Of a stretch of DNA of 22,718 nucleotides, positions 1-10,442 are shown one piece after another; the stretch's first letter is position 1, and every line of letters starts with the position of its first letter. The notes below the pieces were generated by a model. That model did no database searches. It saw only the letters and a program-made list of their open reading frames with translations, and had not been told where the DNA came from. The translations under genes and the position numbers were made by a program. This stretch comes from Saksenaea vasiformis B4078 (taxonomy: Eukaryota > Mucoromycota > Mucoromycetes > Mucorales > Saksenaeaceae), in the NCBI GenBank assembly GCA_000697055.1, contig JNDT01000800.1, positions 1 through 22,718 of the forward strand, given 5' to 3'.

Positions 1-406
1 CTTTGAGCCATGGAAATCCCGCTTTCTGTGATGCAACAATGACTATTGTATAACATAGCTCCATCTATTTGCTTTTGTAGAATATTTTTGCTAACGATCC
101 TGCGAAGGCTTAGTGACAATGAATCCCTCAATATTGGTATTAGGCGATGACTGGGATGTCATCACCGGAGTTATCTGTCTACAGGCTATGAGAAAATTGT
201 CCATACTGATTGCAAGTGCCACAAATTTTCTCGAAATTGAATGTAGACATCATTACTTGAATTCTCGTTCTTCATATCTCAGTGTCCAATACAATGAGCA
301 GCGCGTTCTCAGTCGAGCATCTTTTTTTTTTCCAATTGAAACGTATATAACACCTCTCCGCGCTTCCACCAATCATAGTGCATAAACGGCAAACTTTTTT
401 CTTACA

Positions 407-438
407 GGCTGCCGCTCTCGCTTCGCTCAAAGGCAGCC
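407..438. repeat. Short inverted repeat, 7-bp stem
   Basis: GGCTGCC (407-413) is complementary to GGCAGCC (432-438) around an 18-nt loop that contains CGCTTCGCTC. It lies about 95 bp before a second, stronger hairpin whose loop has the similar CGCTGCGCTC. The stem is short, so it may be chance. Confidence 0.4.
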
Positions 439-531
439 GTCGTATGGGAAAGAATTAGAAAAAGACAGAGATGGTGAATAATACGTTTTAATTGATAATC
501 AGTGCCTTCTGGTGCTGAGGAAAGTTCACTC

Positions 532-576
532 CAAAAAGTGCTTGGACCTCCGCTGCGCTCTGGTAAGCACTTTTTG
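532..576. repeat. Perfect 12-bp inverted repeat with extended stem
   Basis: CAAAAAGTGCTT (532-543) is the exact reverse complement of AAGCACTTTTTG (565-576). Inside it, ACC (546-548) can pair with GGT (562-564), giving a 15-bp stem with a two-base bulge and a GC-rich loop (TCCGCTGCGCTCT). It could be a miniature element, a matrix or boundary sequence, or a terminator-like hairpin. No coding sequence overlaps it. Confidence 0.6.
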
Positions 577-999
577 TTCATTCACTTCCCGTTTGGTATG
601 GTAAGGTGAATAGAAGATTGTTGAGTAGTTTCGGAAGGTACAAATAAGGTGTAAAACCATGTCAGATTGAATGACTAATTGCTACATTCAAGTAAGCTGG
701 CCAGTATATAAGAAGTAATATCATGAATGTATGTGCACGCACACACAGGGAAGTAAGAGTAAAAAAGAAGAGATATTATGTTTGATACCTAATAACACCG
801 GGACAGGGATTTTTTATCTTACATTCTGCCATCAGCGAGATAATAGTTTTACGTTTGCATGTTGCGCATATGGATAAAAAAATTAATTGGAGGTACGGTA
901 AAGGCACGGTGAAAATTTAGACTTTATTTAATGACGTTGAACACACGCTTATTGAAGCTTTAATGTAAAGGTACACATCCAAGAAAGAAAATTCCGATG

Positions 1000-1022
1000 A
1001 TTGGTTGATTTTACTGACGTCA
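1000..1022 (+). promoter_or_regulatory. Inverted CCAAT box and CRE-like TGACGTCA site upstream of PFS2
   Basis: ATTGG at 1000-1004 is a CCAAT box on the reverse strand, and TGACGTCA at 1015-1022 is the full palindromic binding site for CREB/ATF-type bZIP factors. They lie 90 and 72 bp before the chosen PFS2 start codon, a normal place for proximal promoter elements. That they act as such is inference from position and motif identity. Confidence 0.5.
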
Positions 1023-1093
1023 CTTGCGGAGTGCGCCTGTCTACGGACTATTTTTTTTTCGCTGTCTTACTGAGCAACGTTAAACTTCACACC

Positions 1094-3651
1094 ATGGAAG
1101 TAGCACCTGCGCCAGCGATGATTTCAAAATGGAATGACAGTGTTGACGATTCATCGGGGAACATAGCAAGACAAACAGGAAGTAGCGTTCCATCGTCTTC
1201 ATCCAGCATGGGACGACCTGCTTCGGCTCGGCCACCCATGCGGATGCAGAATAATGCCGAGGGAGGCAACATCCCATTTTCGAAAATGGTATTTGACGGA
1301 AAGCGCATGCGAAAAGCAATACAGCGAAGAACAGTAGACTATAATCATAGCTTGGCACGATGGATGCAGGTTCGTATACTCTTCTTTTTCTTTTGTAGCA
1401 ACAACTTCCAAAAAAATAGTATTGTTTCAACAATAACAAAATAAATGAATATCGTTGTGTGTTGTGTGTGTATGAGCTCCACTATCACTACAAATGTTAA
1501 ATTTCCTATTATATCTTTAGGAGCGTACGTGGGTACGTGATCGAAGAGACACTAGGTATTTGCGACCCGATGCAAACTTCATTGTGGATGTAAGTTTGAT
1601 ATCCTTCCGCAATTGTTTTTTTCTTCCCATTCCCTTCCCTTTCTTAATTTTGTCTTTAGCTCCTTCCACCTGTTGCTTATCTTGATCATCCAATCAATGC
1701 AGTGACAACAAAATTTATTCATACTTCGACAAACAAAATTCGATATCCTGTCAACGTCGTCCGGGTAACGTATTGAACTATCCTGAAACGTTATAAAAAC
1801 AAACAAATTGACGTGATCGAATATCCAGTGGACCCCTGAAGGTCGTCGATTAATCACCGGATCGTCAAGTGGTGAATTTACACTGTGGAACGGGCTTACA
1901 TTTAACTTTGAAACCATTTTGCAGGTAAAGCAGAGAACTACTGTATGGGCAGGATCCTAAATCAACAGAGCATAGGCTCATGACTCGGCTGTACGTGCAA
2001 TGAATTGGTCACATAATGATAACTGGATGGTAACGGGCGATCACAGCGGTATTATCAAATACTGGCAATCCAATATGAGCAACCTCAAGATGTTTCAAGG
2101 ACATAAGGAAGCCATCCGTGACCTGACGTGAGTTTCAATTGGACAGAAAAAATAATGATTTTTGATCAACGGGTATTGACATACATGATCTATCTCTAGG
2201 TTTGCTCCTTCCGATACACGTTTTGCAACATGTTCTGATGACTCTTTAATCAAGATCTGGGATTTTAATACTGGTGTAGAAGAAAAAGCATTGTCTGGGC
2301 ACGGCTGGGACGTCAAATGCGTTGACTGGCATCCTTACAAAGCGTTACTAGCCTCGGGAAGTAAAGATAATCTTATCAAGTTATGGGATCCAAAAACAGC
2401 AAAGAATATTACGACCTTGTAAGTTTTGCTTTTCATTCCTGTGGATGTAGAACTGATCAGACAATCAGACACGGTCATAAAAATACTGTCTTGGCATTGC
2501 AATGGAACCAAAACGGCAACTGGCTTGTCACAGCTGGTAGAGACCAGTTAGTCAAGGTGTATGATATCCGAACAATGAAGGAGTTACAGATATTTAGAGG
2601 GCACAAGAAAGAAATCTGCTGTGAGTTACGATTAGGCCGAGAAAGAGAGTGTACTGAACGGTCTTTATTTTGCTAGCCGCCAAATGGCATCCACAGCATG
2701 AACGATTACTGGCAACAGGCGGATCGGATGGATCGCTTATGTTCTGGCTTACAGGGTACGATGAAAATAAGTAATCGGTGAGTGTACATCTGACACTGCG
2801 TTTATAGTCAAGATGCTCCCGTAGGCGAGCAAGAAGAGGCACACGAATCCAATATTTGGTCTTTGGACTGGCATCCAGTAGGACACATCTTGGTATCGGG
2901 TTCGAATGATCACACAACGCGATTCTGGACTCGACCACGACCAGGCGAGACGAGTGCGGATAAGTTTGATTCGAGTCAGCATCGAAACGAGGAGTCAGCT
3001 AAGGAGGAAGAAGAAACCCGCTCGTTTGCTGAACCGCCACCCTTCCGACCTTACAGTACCCAGACTAAGATGGAACCACCACCGTTCCGACCAATTAATG
3101 CGTCTCGTCAACAACAGCAACCACAATTACAGCAACAACCGCATAACGAGCCACCGCCTTTCCGCGCTCCCTCTGCATCACCTATGCCTATGCCATTCCG
3201 TCCACCCTTGCCACCCCAACAGGCTCAGTTTCAGGAAAGGAATCACAGGGACGGACGACATCCCGTACCGCGGTATCCGCAGCAACCTTCTCGGCAATAT
3301 CACCAGCAGCAACAGCAGCCGCAAGGTATGTCGAGGCAGCAACAACAACCTCTTCAGCAACAGCAACAACCTCCTATGCTTCCCCGCGGCATGCCTGCTT
3401 ATCGACCGCCACCACCCATGATGGGAAGACAAGCACAACAGCATGGTTATAATGGAGGTTCAGATCATCCTCCAGCCTATGGACGTTCACCTATGTCGTC
3501 CCAGCAGCATATGCAACAACAACAGCAGCCAGGAAATCATCATCACCACCATGCTGGTGGACCAGGAAAACGCCCCCATTCTGAAGGATCAGGCTACCGC
3601 CCGCCACCACCATTTGCTCAACGCCAAAAGAAGACCAGAAGGTGGAACTGA
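1094..3651 (+). CDS. PFS2: Polyadenylation factor Pfs2 / WDR33-like WD40 protein (9 exons)
   Basis: Exons: 1094-1369, 1521-1589, 1660-1764, 1829-1924, 1976-2127, 2200-2418, 2469-2620, 2677-2755 and 2808-3651 (1992 nt, 663 aa). Eight GT..AG introns run 50-151 nt. The family is a nuclear scaffold of the cleavage and polyadenylation complex; human WDR33 helps recognise the AAUAAA signal. The N-terminal signature [18 protein letters not shown] (residues 67-84) is diagnostic of Pfs2/WDR33. About seven WD40 blades follow (residues ~93-425), with ends such as [40 protein letters not shown] and TTRFWTRP. The tail (~431-663) is low complexity: three EPPPFR units, poly-Gln, a five-His run and a basic KKTRRWN end. 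It is longer than in yeast Pfs2 and recalls the proline-rich WDR33 tail. The start at 1094 was chosen over an in-frame ATG at 1001 because conserved-looking sequence begins there and the CRE/CCAAT sites sit just upstream. Confidence 0.93.
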
Positions 3652-3788
3652 ACGTATGAACAATAATGACAATAATAAAGAGAAAGGAGAAGGAGACGTA
3701 CAGTTTTACATTGAATCTAGAAGAGTAACTATCATTTACTACTTTTTTTTTTAAAAGATATACAGAATGATGATAAAAAAGGTGATGT
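3652..3788. other. Short 3'-3' intergenic spacer between PFS2 and MEF1
   Basis: Only 137 bp separate the two converging stop codons. The spacer is A/T-rich, with an AATAAAG at about 3672-3678 for PFS2 and T-runs around 3742-3752. The two 3' untranslated regions must be very short or overlap. Confidence 0.6.
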
Positions 3789-6291
3789 CTATTTCTTGTT
3801 GTTGAGTTCTTTCTTGTACTCTTGGATCAACTGTTCCTGGATGTGGCTGGGAACAGCCTGATGTTCCTTGTACTCCATGGTGAATTCACCCTTGCCTTGG
3901 GTTGCTGATCGAAGTTCAGTGGAGTAACCAAACATATCGTTCAATGGGACGTCGGCGGTCACATTGAAGTAATCCTCCTGAACTTCGGTGTCGACAACTG
4001 TACCCTTGCGCTTGTTCAGGCCACCAATGACAGTACCCTGGAATTCAATGGGTGCGGTGATGGAAACGTTCATGATAGGTTCCAAAATAGTGGGATTAGC
4101 TTTGTCGAATGCTGCAGCGAAGGCGTTCTTGGTAGCAATGCGGAAAGCCAATTCGCTGGAATCGACAGCGTGAGCGGCACCGTCTTCCAAAACCATACGG
4201 ACACCGTTGACGGGATGACCGATCAAAGGACCCTTTTCCAAAGCATCCATGAAACCCTATAAAAGGCAAAATTAAGATAATCTCGTTCTTGCCAATGCTT
4301 TTGTTGCTACTATACCTTTTCACAAGCAGGGATAAAGTTGGTGGGGATGTTGCCACCGACGACACGGTTTTCGAATTCAACATCCTTACCAGTCTCTTCG
4401 TCCTTCTGCATGGGTTCTAACACACCCATAACACGACCGAACTGACCGGCACCACCAGACTGTTTCTTATGCGTGTAATTGAACTTAGCAGGTTGCATGA
4501 TCGTTTCACGGAAAGCCACACGAGGTTTGCCAGTAACACATTCAACGTTGTATTCGCGCTTCATACGTTCAACATAGATCTGAAGATGGAGTTCACCCAT
4601 ACCGGAGATAATGGTCTACGCATCGCAAAAAAAAAAAAAGATAAGTAAACGTACTATTTCCGATGTTGTCCACTGTACTTACTTCTTTGCTCTCCTTATC
4701 GACATGAACGCGGAAAGTGGGATCTTCCTTTTGGAAGCGGTTAAGTGCCTTGGAGAAGTTGGGAGTTTCCTTGCCCTTGGGGTTAAGTGAAAGAGAAATA
4801 ACAGGTTCGGGGACAAACATAGAAGACTAACAAAGACGCTGTGTCAGCCATTCATTCGGAGATTTAAAACGGGAGTCTGGGAACTTACCATAGTGTATTG
4901 AAGGGCACCATCGCTGAAAGTATCACCACTGGCACAGTCAACACCAAACATAGCACCGATTTCACCTGCACCAAGTTCATCCACATCTTCCATGTCGGCA
5001 GCATGCATACGGACCAGACGAGGCACCTTGATCTTCTTGCCCGTCTTGACGTTAACGATGAAAGAGCCCTTCTTCAAGGTACCCTGATAAATTCGCATAT
5101 ATGTCAATTGACCATAACGTCCTTCTTCCAGCTTGAAAGCAAGACCAACAAAGGGTTTACGGGAGTAAGGTTCAAGTGTCACTGGCTTTTCACCCTGAGC
5201 AACATCAAGCGCAGTGTTGGTCACCTCGGTGGGGTTGGGCAAGTAGTCAACGATGGCATTCAACAGAGGCTGAACAGCGGTGTTCTTGAAAGCAGATCCC
5301 ATCAGCACAGGGGTGAACTTGAGGGAAATGGTTGCACGACGAATAGCTTGGATAAATTGTTCCGCAGTAGGGATTTCTTCATTGAGATAGATATCGGCAA
5401 TCTCATCATCCACGTTGGCCAGTTGTTCAATCAATTCATGACGTTTTTCCGTAGCAAGTTCCATCAATTCCGAGGGAATGTCCTTTTCAACAAGATTCTC
5501 TCCGTTGTCACCCTCGTTGTAAAAGGCCTTCCAGCGAAGCAAATCAACAACACCTTGGAATTGGTCCTCGGCACCAATAGGAATTTGTACAGCAGCAGCA
5601 GTCAGTTTCAGTTTTGTTCTCATTTGGTCAATAATTCGGAACGGGTTGGCACCAGCTCTGTCCATCTTGTTGATGAACGAAAGACGAGGCACATTATAAC
5701 GACGCATTTGACGATCCACAGTAATTGTCTGAGATTGGACACCAGCAACCGAACACAAAATCAAGACCGCACCGTCCAACACACGAAGAGCACGCTCGAC
5801 TTCGATAGTGAAATCGACGTGACCAGGTGTATCAATAATGTTAATGTTGTTCTCACCCCAGCTTGCATAGGTTGCTGCAGACTGAATGGTGATACCCTTT
5901 TCCCTTTCCAAATCCATAGAATCCATCTTAGCTCCCACACCGTCTCGTCCACGGACATCGTGGATTTCCTTGATTCGACCGGTGTAGAACAGAATACGTT
6001 CCGTACAAGTTGTTTTTCCAGAGTCAATATGAGCAGAGATACCAATGTTGCGAAGTTTCGACAGACGTTCCTGATCATATCTTATTAATACCAATAAACC
6101 TCTTTTTCTTTCTCTTAACGCACCTGGTCCTTCGTATCAACTTCCGTAGCTAAGAACCGACGCGAAACGGAGAGCGGGAATAAGGAGAAAGTATGCGGAT
6201 TTGCTTCTGAAAAAGCCGCTGCCGTACTACGAAAGACGGCAGGTTTGACCCTACCGGGTAGCCCCCCCAAGAGGGTTCGCACAAATGACAT
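3789..6291 (-). CDS. MEF1: Mitochondrial elongation factor G1 (5 exons)
   Basis: Exons in transcript order: 6291-6124, 6070-4889, 4826-4683, 4615-4316 and 4256-3789 (753 aa; introns 53, 62, 67 and 59 nt, all phase 0). MEF1/GFM1 is the GTPase that translocates tRNA and mRNA on the mitochondrial ribosome. Residues 1-56 are rich in Arg, Ser and Ala with almost no acids until residue 29, and contain RRFLATE, as expected of a mitochondrial targeting sequence. The GTPase motifs are AHIDSGKTT (69-77), DTPGH (136-140) and NKMD (190-193); switch I carries the EKGITIQSA block. Domain II, domain III ([15 protein letters not shown]) and the C-terminal domain IV/V region ([22 protein letters not shown]) follow. 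The length fits yeast Mef1 (about 760 aa). [19 protein letters not shown] matches the elongation paralogue better than the recycling one (MEF2/GFM2). The first exon was recovered by extending through the intron at 6071-6123. No damage is seen. Confidence 0.95.
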
Positions 6292-6607
6292 GGCAGAAAG
6301 TGAAGGGTGGCCTGGACGGAGTTCCTCGCCAAAAGAAAAAAAAAAACAAAAGCAAGGGCAGTGAAACTCCGCCGCCGCCGCTGAGAAAAGACAGTCCCAT
6401 CACGGTACCAAGCAGTCACAGGCGGCCCGCTTTCGACTTCAAACGATGAACACCTGCACCAGTGATGCAGGATCGATTAACACCGATGTCAGCGCGGCAG
6501 CTGTCATCCGTGAATATCCTCCCTCATCAAGCAAAAGGAGGCGAGCATCCGGAAGTTTTTCAAATAAAAAGTAATCTCCCGATTTGAAACATGGCAAATA
6601 AATTGTA
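6292..6607. other. MEF1 upstream region; no gene seen
   Basis: This is the 5' flank of MEF1. It holds an A-run (6339-6348), a CCGCCGCCGCCGC patch (6370-6382) and no open frame that resembles a protein. The Crypton relic begins at its far edge, so the missing 5' part of that relic may have been lost here. Confidence 0.5.
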
Positions 6608-7742
6608 ATGTCTCATGGTCTCTGTCTTAACATGCTGTTGTCGAGGCAGAACACGCGTGATATGGAGCTCCGCGACTCGTTTCTCTGGAGTTCAGGAACG
6701 GAAGGTTTTCCCAGTGGCCAGTGCTGGTACTTTGTTTGGACCATGGAAAGACTATCAAGGAGAACATCCAGTATGGAGATAACATTCGGCACCGCGAGCA
6801 CCTTTTCTGCGGCTTCAGGGCATTGGCGATGTACTTCTTTTACAGATGGCGCATGACTGGCGAGGACTTCTCCCGGTTCGAGACGAACAAAAGCTGGTTC
6901 AACGTCAAGGTAGTGAAGGGAGTGTACCACAACAGAGATTTGACCTACCCTGGATGCTACAATGCAATCAACCGTGGCTTCGAAGCATATGGCGTCAGTA
7001 TTACCAAAAAGACCCATACTGGCCGCGGTACGACTCTCAGACTGTGGAAATCGGCGGCGCTGCGGCCGCTGGAACATGGAGAGCATGGAGATGTGCTACC
7101 TGACCTTACTGCCTCGTTCGCCTATTCGGATCATGAATGGATTCTCGGGAAACAAGGGCGACTACAGGATCCCGAGAGCGAACGTGTGCCCCCAGAGAGC
7201 CTCCAGAAAAGGTGTTCCCCAAGGCCGACGACTAACAGGCAAAAACTCTGTGCTCGCGAATGCGAGTACTGGATTTGCGCTGAGGCCTTTCTGTCACTGC
7301 TGATCACCATGCGGCACATCCTCTTGCAAGATGCGGTGATACTGGAGCACGCAGATAACCCGTTGTTCAACCATGCGTTGTTCAGAGATCTGCAGTTCCT
7401 GGAGTTTGAGAGCACATGTCCTCATTCATCTGGTTTGACCAGGAGCCGATGGACATCCAGATGAAGAGGGCGTTTCCTCTCGTTAGCGACCATCTCGACA
7501 GGATCAGTGCGAAGATAGACGCCAACCATCGGGACCTGCGGTATTCTCTGAGCAACCATAGCGGTCAGGTGTGCGAGGCGGCAACCTTGTCTGATGCTGT
7601 GTCCAGCACGCTGGACGAAGTGAAACAGGAGATGCAGTTGTTAGACCACCGCTTTTCGAGCTTCCGAATAAATATAAGCCAGGGACTGATGTACCAGTAT
7701 AACTGCTCAGCGCGGTCTTTATCTCTTGTTCTGGTTTCATAA
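6608..7742 (+). pseudogene. Relic of a Crypton/Ndc10-type tyrosine recombinase
   Basis: The reading passes through all three forward frames. Frame of 6608: LRDSFLWSS and flanks. Frame of 6721: LDHGKTIKENIQYGDNIRHR, then FRALAMYFFYRWRMTGEDF and THTGRGTTLR. Frame of 6846: VEIGGA. Frame of 6962: CGRWNMESMEMCYLTLLPRS and GDYRIPRAN. Frame of 6721 again: AEAFLSLLITMRHILLQDAV. Frame of 7416: WFDQEPMDIQMKRAFPLVSD with a helical tail. The order GKTN-like / RH / YFFYR / H-x-G-R-G / GRWN-x-E-x-M-x-x-CYLT-x-LPR matches the Ndc10 domain 2 / Crypton tyrosine recombinase fold, with HTGR and the CYL tyrosine as likely catalytic residues (from family knowledge). At least four frameshifts and a probable small deletion before GRWN show it is dead. 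The 5' part is missing. A GCR1_C-like DNA-binding remnant might lie at about 7990-8130, but I am unsure of it. The assignment rests on motif memory. Confidence 0.75.
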
Positions 7743-8392
7743 TAAAGCAACGACAAACAATGGTTTTCACTGTGTCCCTTGCTACGCTGGTTTTATTCGC
7801 ATTCAACATGTTGCGACTTCTCACAACAGGTTGGGAACCCTGGACCAGAGAATGCCTGATAATTACCAGGAAAAGTATTTCTGAGCTCTTTCTTCCAACA
7901 AGAAATGACAATATGCCTCATTTGATGGCACTAACTACTCTGGTACTACAGGTCAGCGTAATACCCTGTCTTAGATCATTGGAAATATCCAACAATTATT
8001 GATCTGTTTGAAGGAAGTAGTCTGCGGGGACGGTGGGCCTGAGGACAAGTTCGACAGTTTACGAACGATTTGCGGTGCAACAGTTCAGAAAAGTTATCAG
8101 CGATCTAGAGGCAAGCCTGATCATACCGTGGCATATGCAAAGGTTGGATGAAAGATTGATCCATATTCGCGGCTAATCAGTAAGGATGAAGTATTTTAGT
8201 TTGTGTAATACATTTCACTTGTTGCACTTTCCCCAGATTTCTATAACCTATGAAGCTGAATGTCTAATGCTAAGGCCTGAACGCTATTGGAAAAGAAGAA
8301 TCATATAATTTTATCGAGAATCATTACTAATTAAGTATCAATCAGTATTAGAGAATTGAAGTTACGCGAATAGAGTAGTCTTCCATTAATTT
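7743..8392. other. Decayed 3' flank of the recombinase relic
   Basis: No intact gene is seen. Broken frames near 7990-8130 (for example GDGGPEDKFDSLRT in one frame, PTIIDLFEG in another) could be a remnant of the C-terminal GCR1_C-like domain often found after Ndc10-type recombinase domains. That is a guess. The last 250 bp before 8393 would hold the 3' untranslated region of the kelch gene on the minus strand. Confidence 0.3.
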
Positions 8393-10442
8393 CTATGCTC
8401 CGTCAGGCTTCACTGGTTCCAATTTGTAATGAAGGATATGCCCATCTGGCTTGTCGGATTCTGATAAGCTGACTTGAGGAGGGCTGCTTGTGGTTGATGT
8501 TATAGGTGCGACGCTATCGAAGACTGGGGTAGCTGACATGGGACTTGTGTATTTGTTCAATCCCTTCCATGTTTCATTGCTGCTGAGCGGGTAGCTTTCT
8601 TGATTGTTTCCATGATTATCTTTATACGTTGCTGTCATTTCGTCCGTGCTATTATTTTGATGGGTTGATCGTAACTCGTTTGGATCCTGAGAGGAAGGAT
8701 TGTTGAATTCAGCGTGTGTCATCTGATTTCTTTTCTTCATCCATAGAAAGACACCAGAGGCAATAGCAGCAACCTGAACAATGTCAGCAGAGAGTTAACG
8801 ATTAAAATAATTAGACAGTAACTCACCCCGACAATGCAGCCAATGACAACGCCAGCAATCGCTCCACCGGATAGTCGACCATGATCTGCAGTGCCCAGTC
8901 CTCCCTGTGAGGGACTGTTCGCTACGATATTTGGATATCCATCGTTTGCACTGTACTTTGGTACCCATTGAAACGTTTGAAGATCCATCACATGAATGTC
9001 CCCTTTCTCTTTTCCGTCTTTATCAATTCCGAAGAGAATAAACATTGATCGTTTACCATGCACAACGGCTATATGAGTAAAGTTAGCTCTTCCTCATAGG
9101 GAGCAACCTACCCATACCGGAATGTCCAAACCGTGGACCAGCTCCTTCCAGAGGACCTAGGTCTGATAAATTTCTCCATGTCATCGTCGTCAGATTAAGC
9201 AGATAGCAGTAGTCATCGACTGTCGTAGTGGGATTGCCAAGTCCGTACGGATTTTGTACTACATTATATGGAAATATGCTAAAATCATATTTACGAGTTT
9301 CTGAAGCATCTCTTACCGGCCTGTCCTCCTCCGTAAATTAATATAGCATCCGATGTAGGAACTAAAGGGGACATAAGGATGGAACCTTTCTGGAAGAACA
9401 ACTACATACGATAAATAGCAGTATGATAAACTCTACCGCTTGGGATGTCACCATAAGCGGGGTTTAACGACCAAGTCAGCGTTGTCGTCTCAAACTTCAC
9501 GATCTGATTCATTAAAGCAGGATGCACAACAAACGGATCTGTTCCATTTGGGCCTTTGTTCGGGTTTGTGAGCGCATCGACACCTCCGATGTAATATATT
9601 GTTTCCCGACTATTGGATATCGTTGCTGTACCTTGCATGCGCTTTAAATTTGGCGGGTAATTATTAGTTTGGAAGGATGGTGCTAGTTGGAGCTATGCAA
9701 TTGATTGTGTTATCAACAGAATCAGGTTTCGATTTTCAGGTCAATACCGAAGAATTCAATATACCGATACCAGTATAGACAATAGTGGAATCTGAATTTC
9801 CCACCCAAGCGTTGCTACATCGTTTCATTCAATTACGTTGATTGGATAACGTCACAATTACCTCAACCCGCCCCATATCCAGATGCGACCTTGGGTACCC
9901 ATAACAGCTGTTCCATCAATTCTGTCAAAATCAGAAAACTTAGTAGGCGCATAAGCGATATTTGCTTATTACGTTTGACTGCCAATACTTGAAATACTAG
10001 TCCAAGTATCTGTGTCAGCATTGTAAGTCGTCGTTCGGTTCGTGAGCCCTTGTGTGTCGTTATAACCAAGCCCTCCAGAAATCAGATAACCATTGAATTG
10101 GATTAAGGGCACCATGGTAAACAAGCAGTTTGCCTCTAGCCGGAAATCCTGCGCCGGTAAATTCTTCCAGTTGTTATTAACGTCGGCAACGGTAAAATCG
10201 TTAGAAATATTGAGGGAATAATGATCAGACAACGAGGCGTAATGGTTGGTACCATCGTTGGTTCGGCCGCCATAACAATATATGACCTGTTTTAAGAGTA
10301 CACAGCCTAGACGCAAGTATCAGTGCTGTTCTCGCTAAGAGTGAGAAAGAGGCTGCAATAGAGTACCTCCATTAAGTCGAGGGGATACGGTCACAGCTAC
10401 TACAGATACTATCACTGACTGTAGCAATAAGAGCGATTTCAT
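8393..10442 (-). CDS. Kelch-repeat type I membrane protein, copy 1 (9 exons)
   Basis: Exons in transcript order: 10442-10367, 10306-9973, 9921-9862, 9814-9748, 9692-9410, 9361-9317, 9258-9118, 9068-8827 and 8773-8393 (1629 nt, 542 aa). Introns are 47-60 nt. The start codon at 10442-10440 is followed by a hydrophobic signal peptide (MKSLLLLQSVIVSVVAVTVS). The ectodomain has kelch/galactose-oxidase-type blades with double-glycine strands: YCYGGRTNDG, LISGGLG, IWIWGG, IYYIGG, LIYGGGQA and FILFGID. It also has several N-glycosylation sequons. One membrane segment follows at about residues 403-427 (GGAIAGVVIGCIVGVAAIAS with a WMKKRN stop-transfer), then a polar cytoplasmic tail of about 115 aa. 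Exon 1, the phase-2 intron with the ACTAAG branch site (9922-9972) and the phase-0 donor at 9747 were fixed by comparison with copy 2. The ligand and role are unknown; a surface or cell-wall receptor is only a guess. Confidence 0.88.

Larger units (their letters stand above)
1..1093. other. Intergenic region without a recognisable gene, upstream of PFS2
   Basis: I see no convincing gene in this stretch. A 90-codon open frame at 113-385 (+) has no recognisable motif, runs through homopolymer T, and is best left uncalled. The stretch holds two short inverted repeats (407-438 and 532-576), a CA/TG-rich patch near 730-748, and, close to the PFS2 start, an inverted CCAAT box and a perfect TGACGTCA palindrome. 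The last part is presumably the PFS2 promoter and 5' untranslated region. Confidence 0.6.

Noticed and set aside
113..385. A 90-codon plus-strand open frame
   Set aside because: It has no recognisable motif or intron context, and part of it is a homopolymer T run. The length is expected by chance.
1001..1093. Upstream in-frame extension of PFS2 to an ATG at 1001
   Set aside because: The extra 31 residues overlap the CRE site and a T-run read as FFF. The ATG at 1094 gives a conventional start with promoter elements just upstream.
1444..1480. GT-rich run suggesting a microsatellite, and the CA-rich patch near 730-748
   Set aside because: Both are short and imperfect. The GT-rich run lies inside PFS2 intron 1. 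Neither needs a special explanation.
4898..6088. A 396-codon plus-strand open frame opposite MEF1
   Set aside because: It is the antisense shadow of the large MEF1 exon (4889-6070). The minus strand encodes an unmistakable EF-G GTPase domain there, and the plus frame has no motif.
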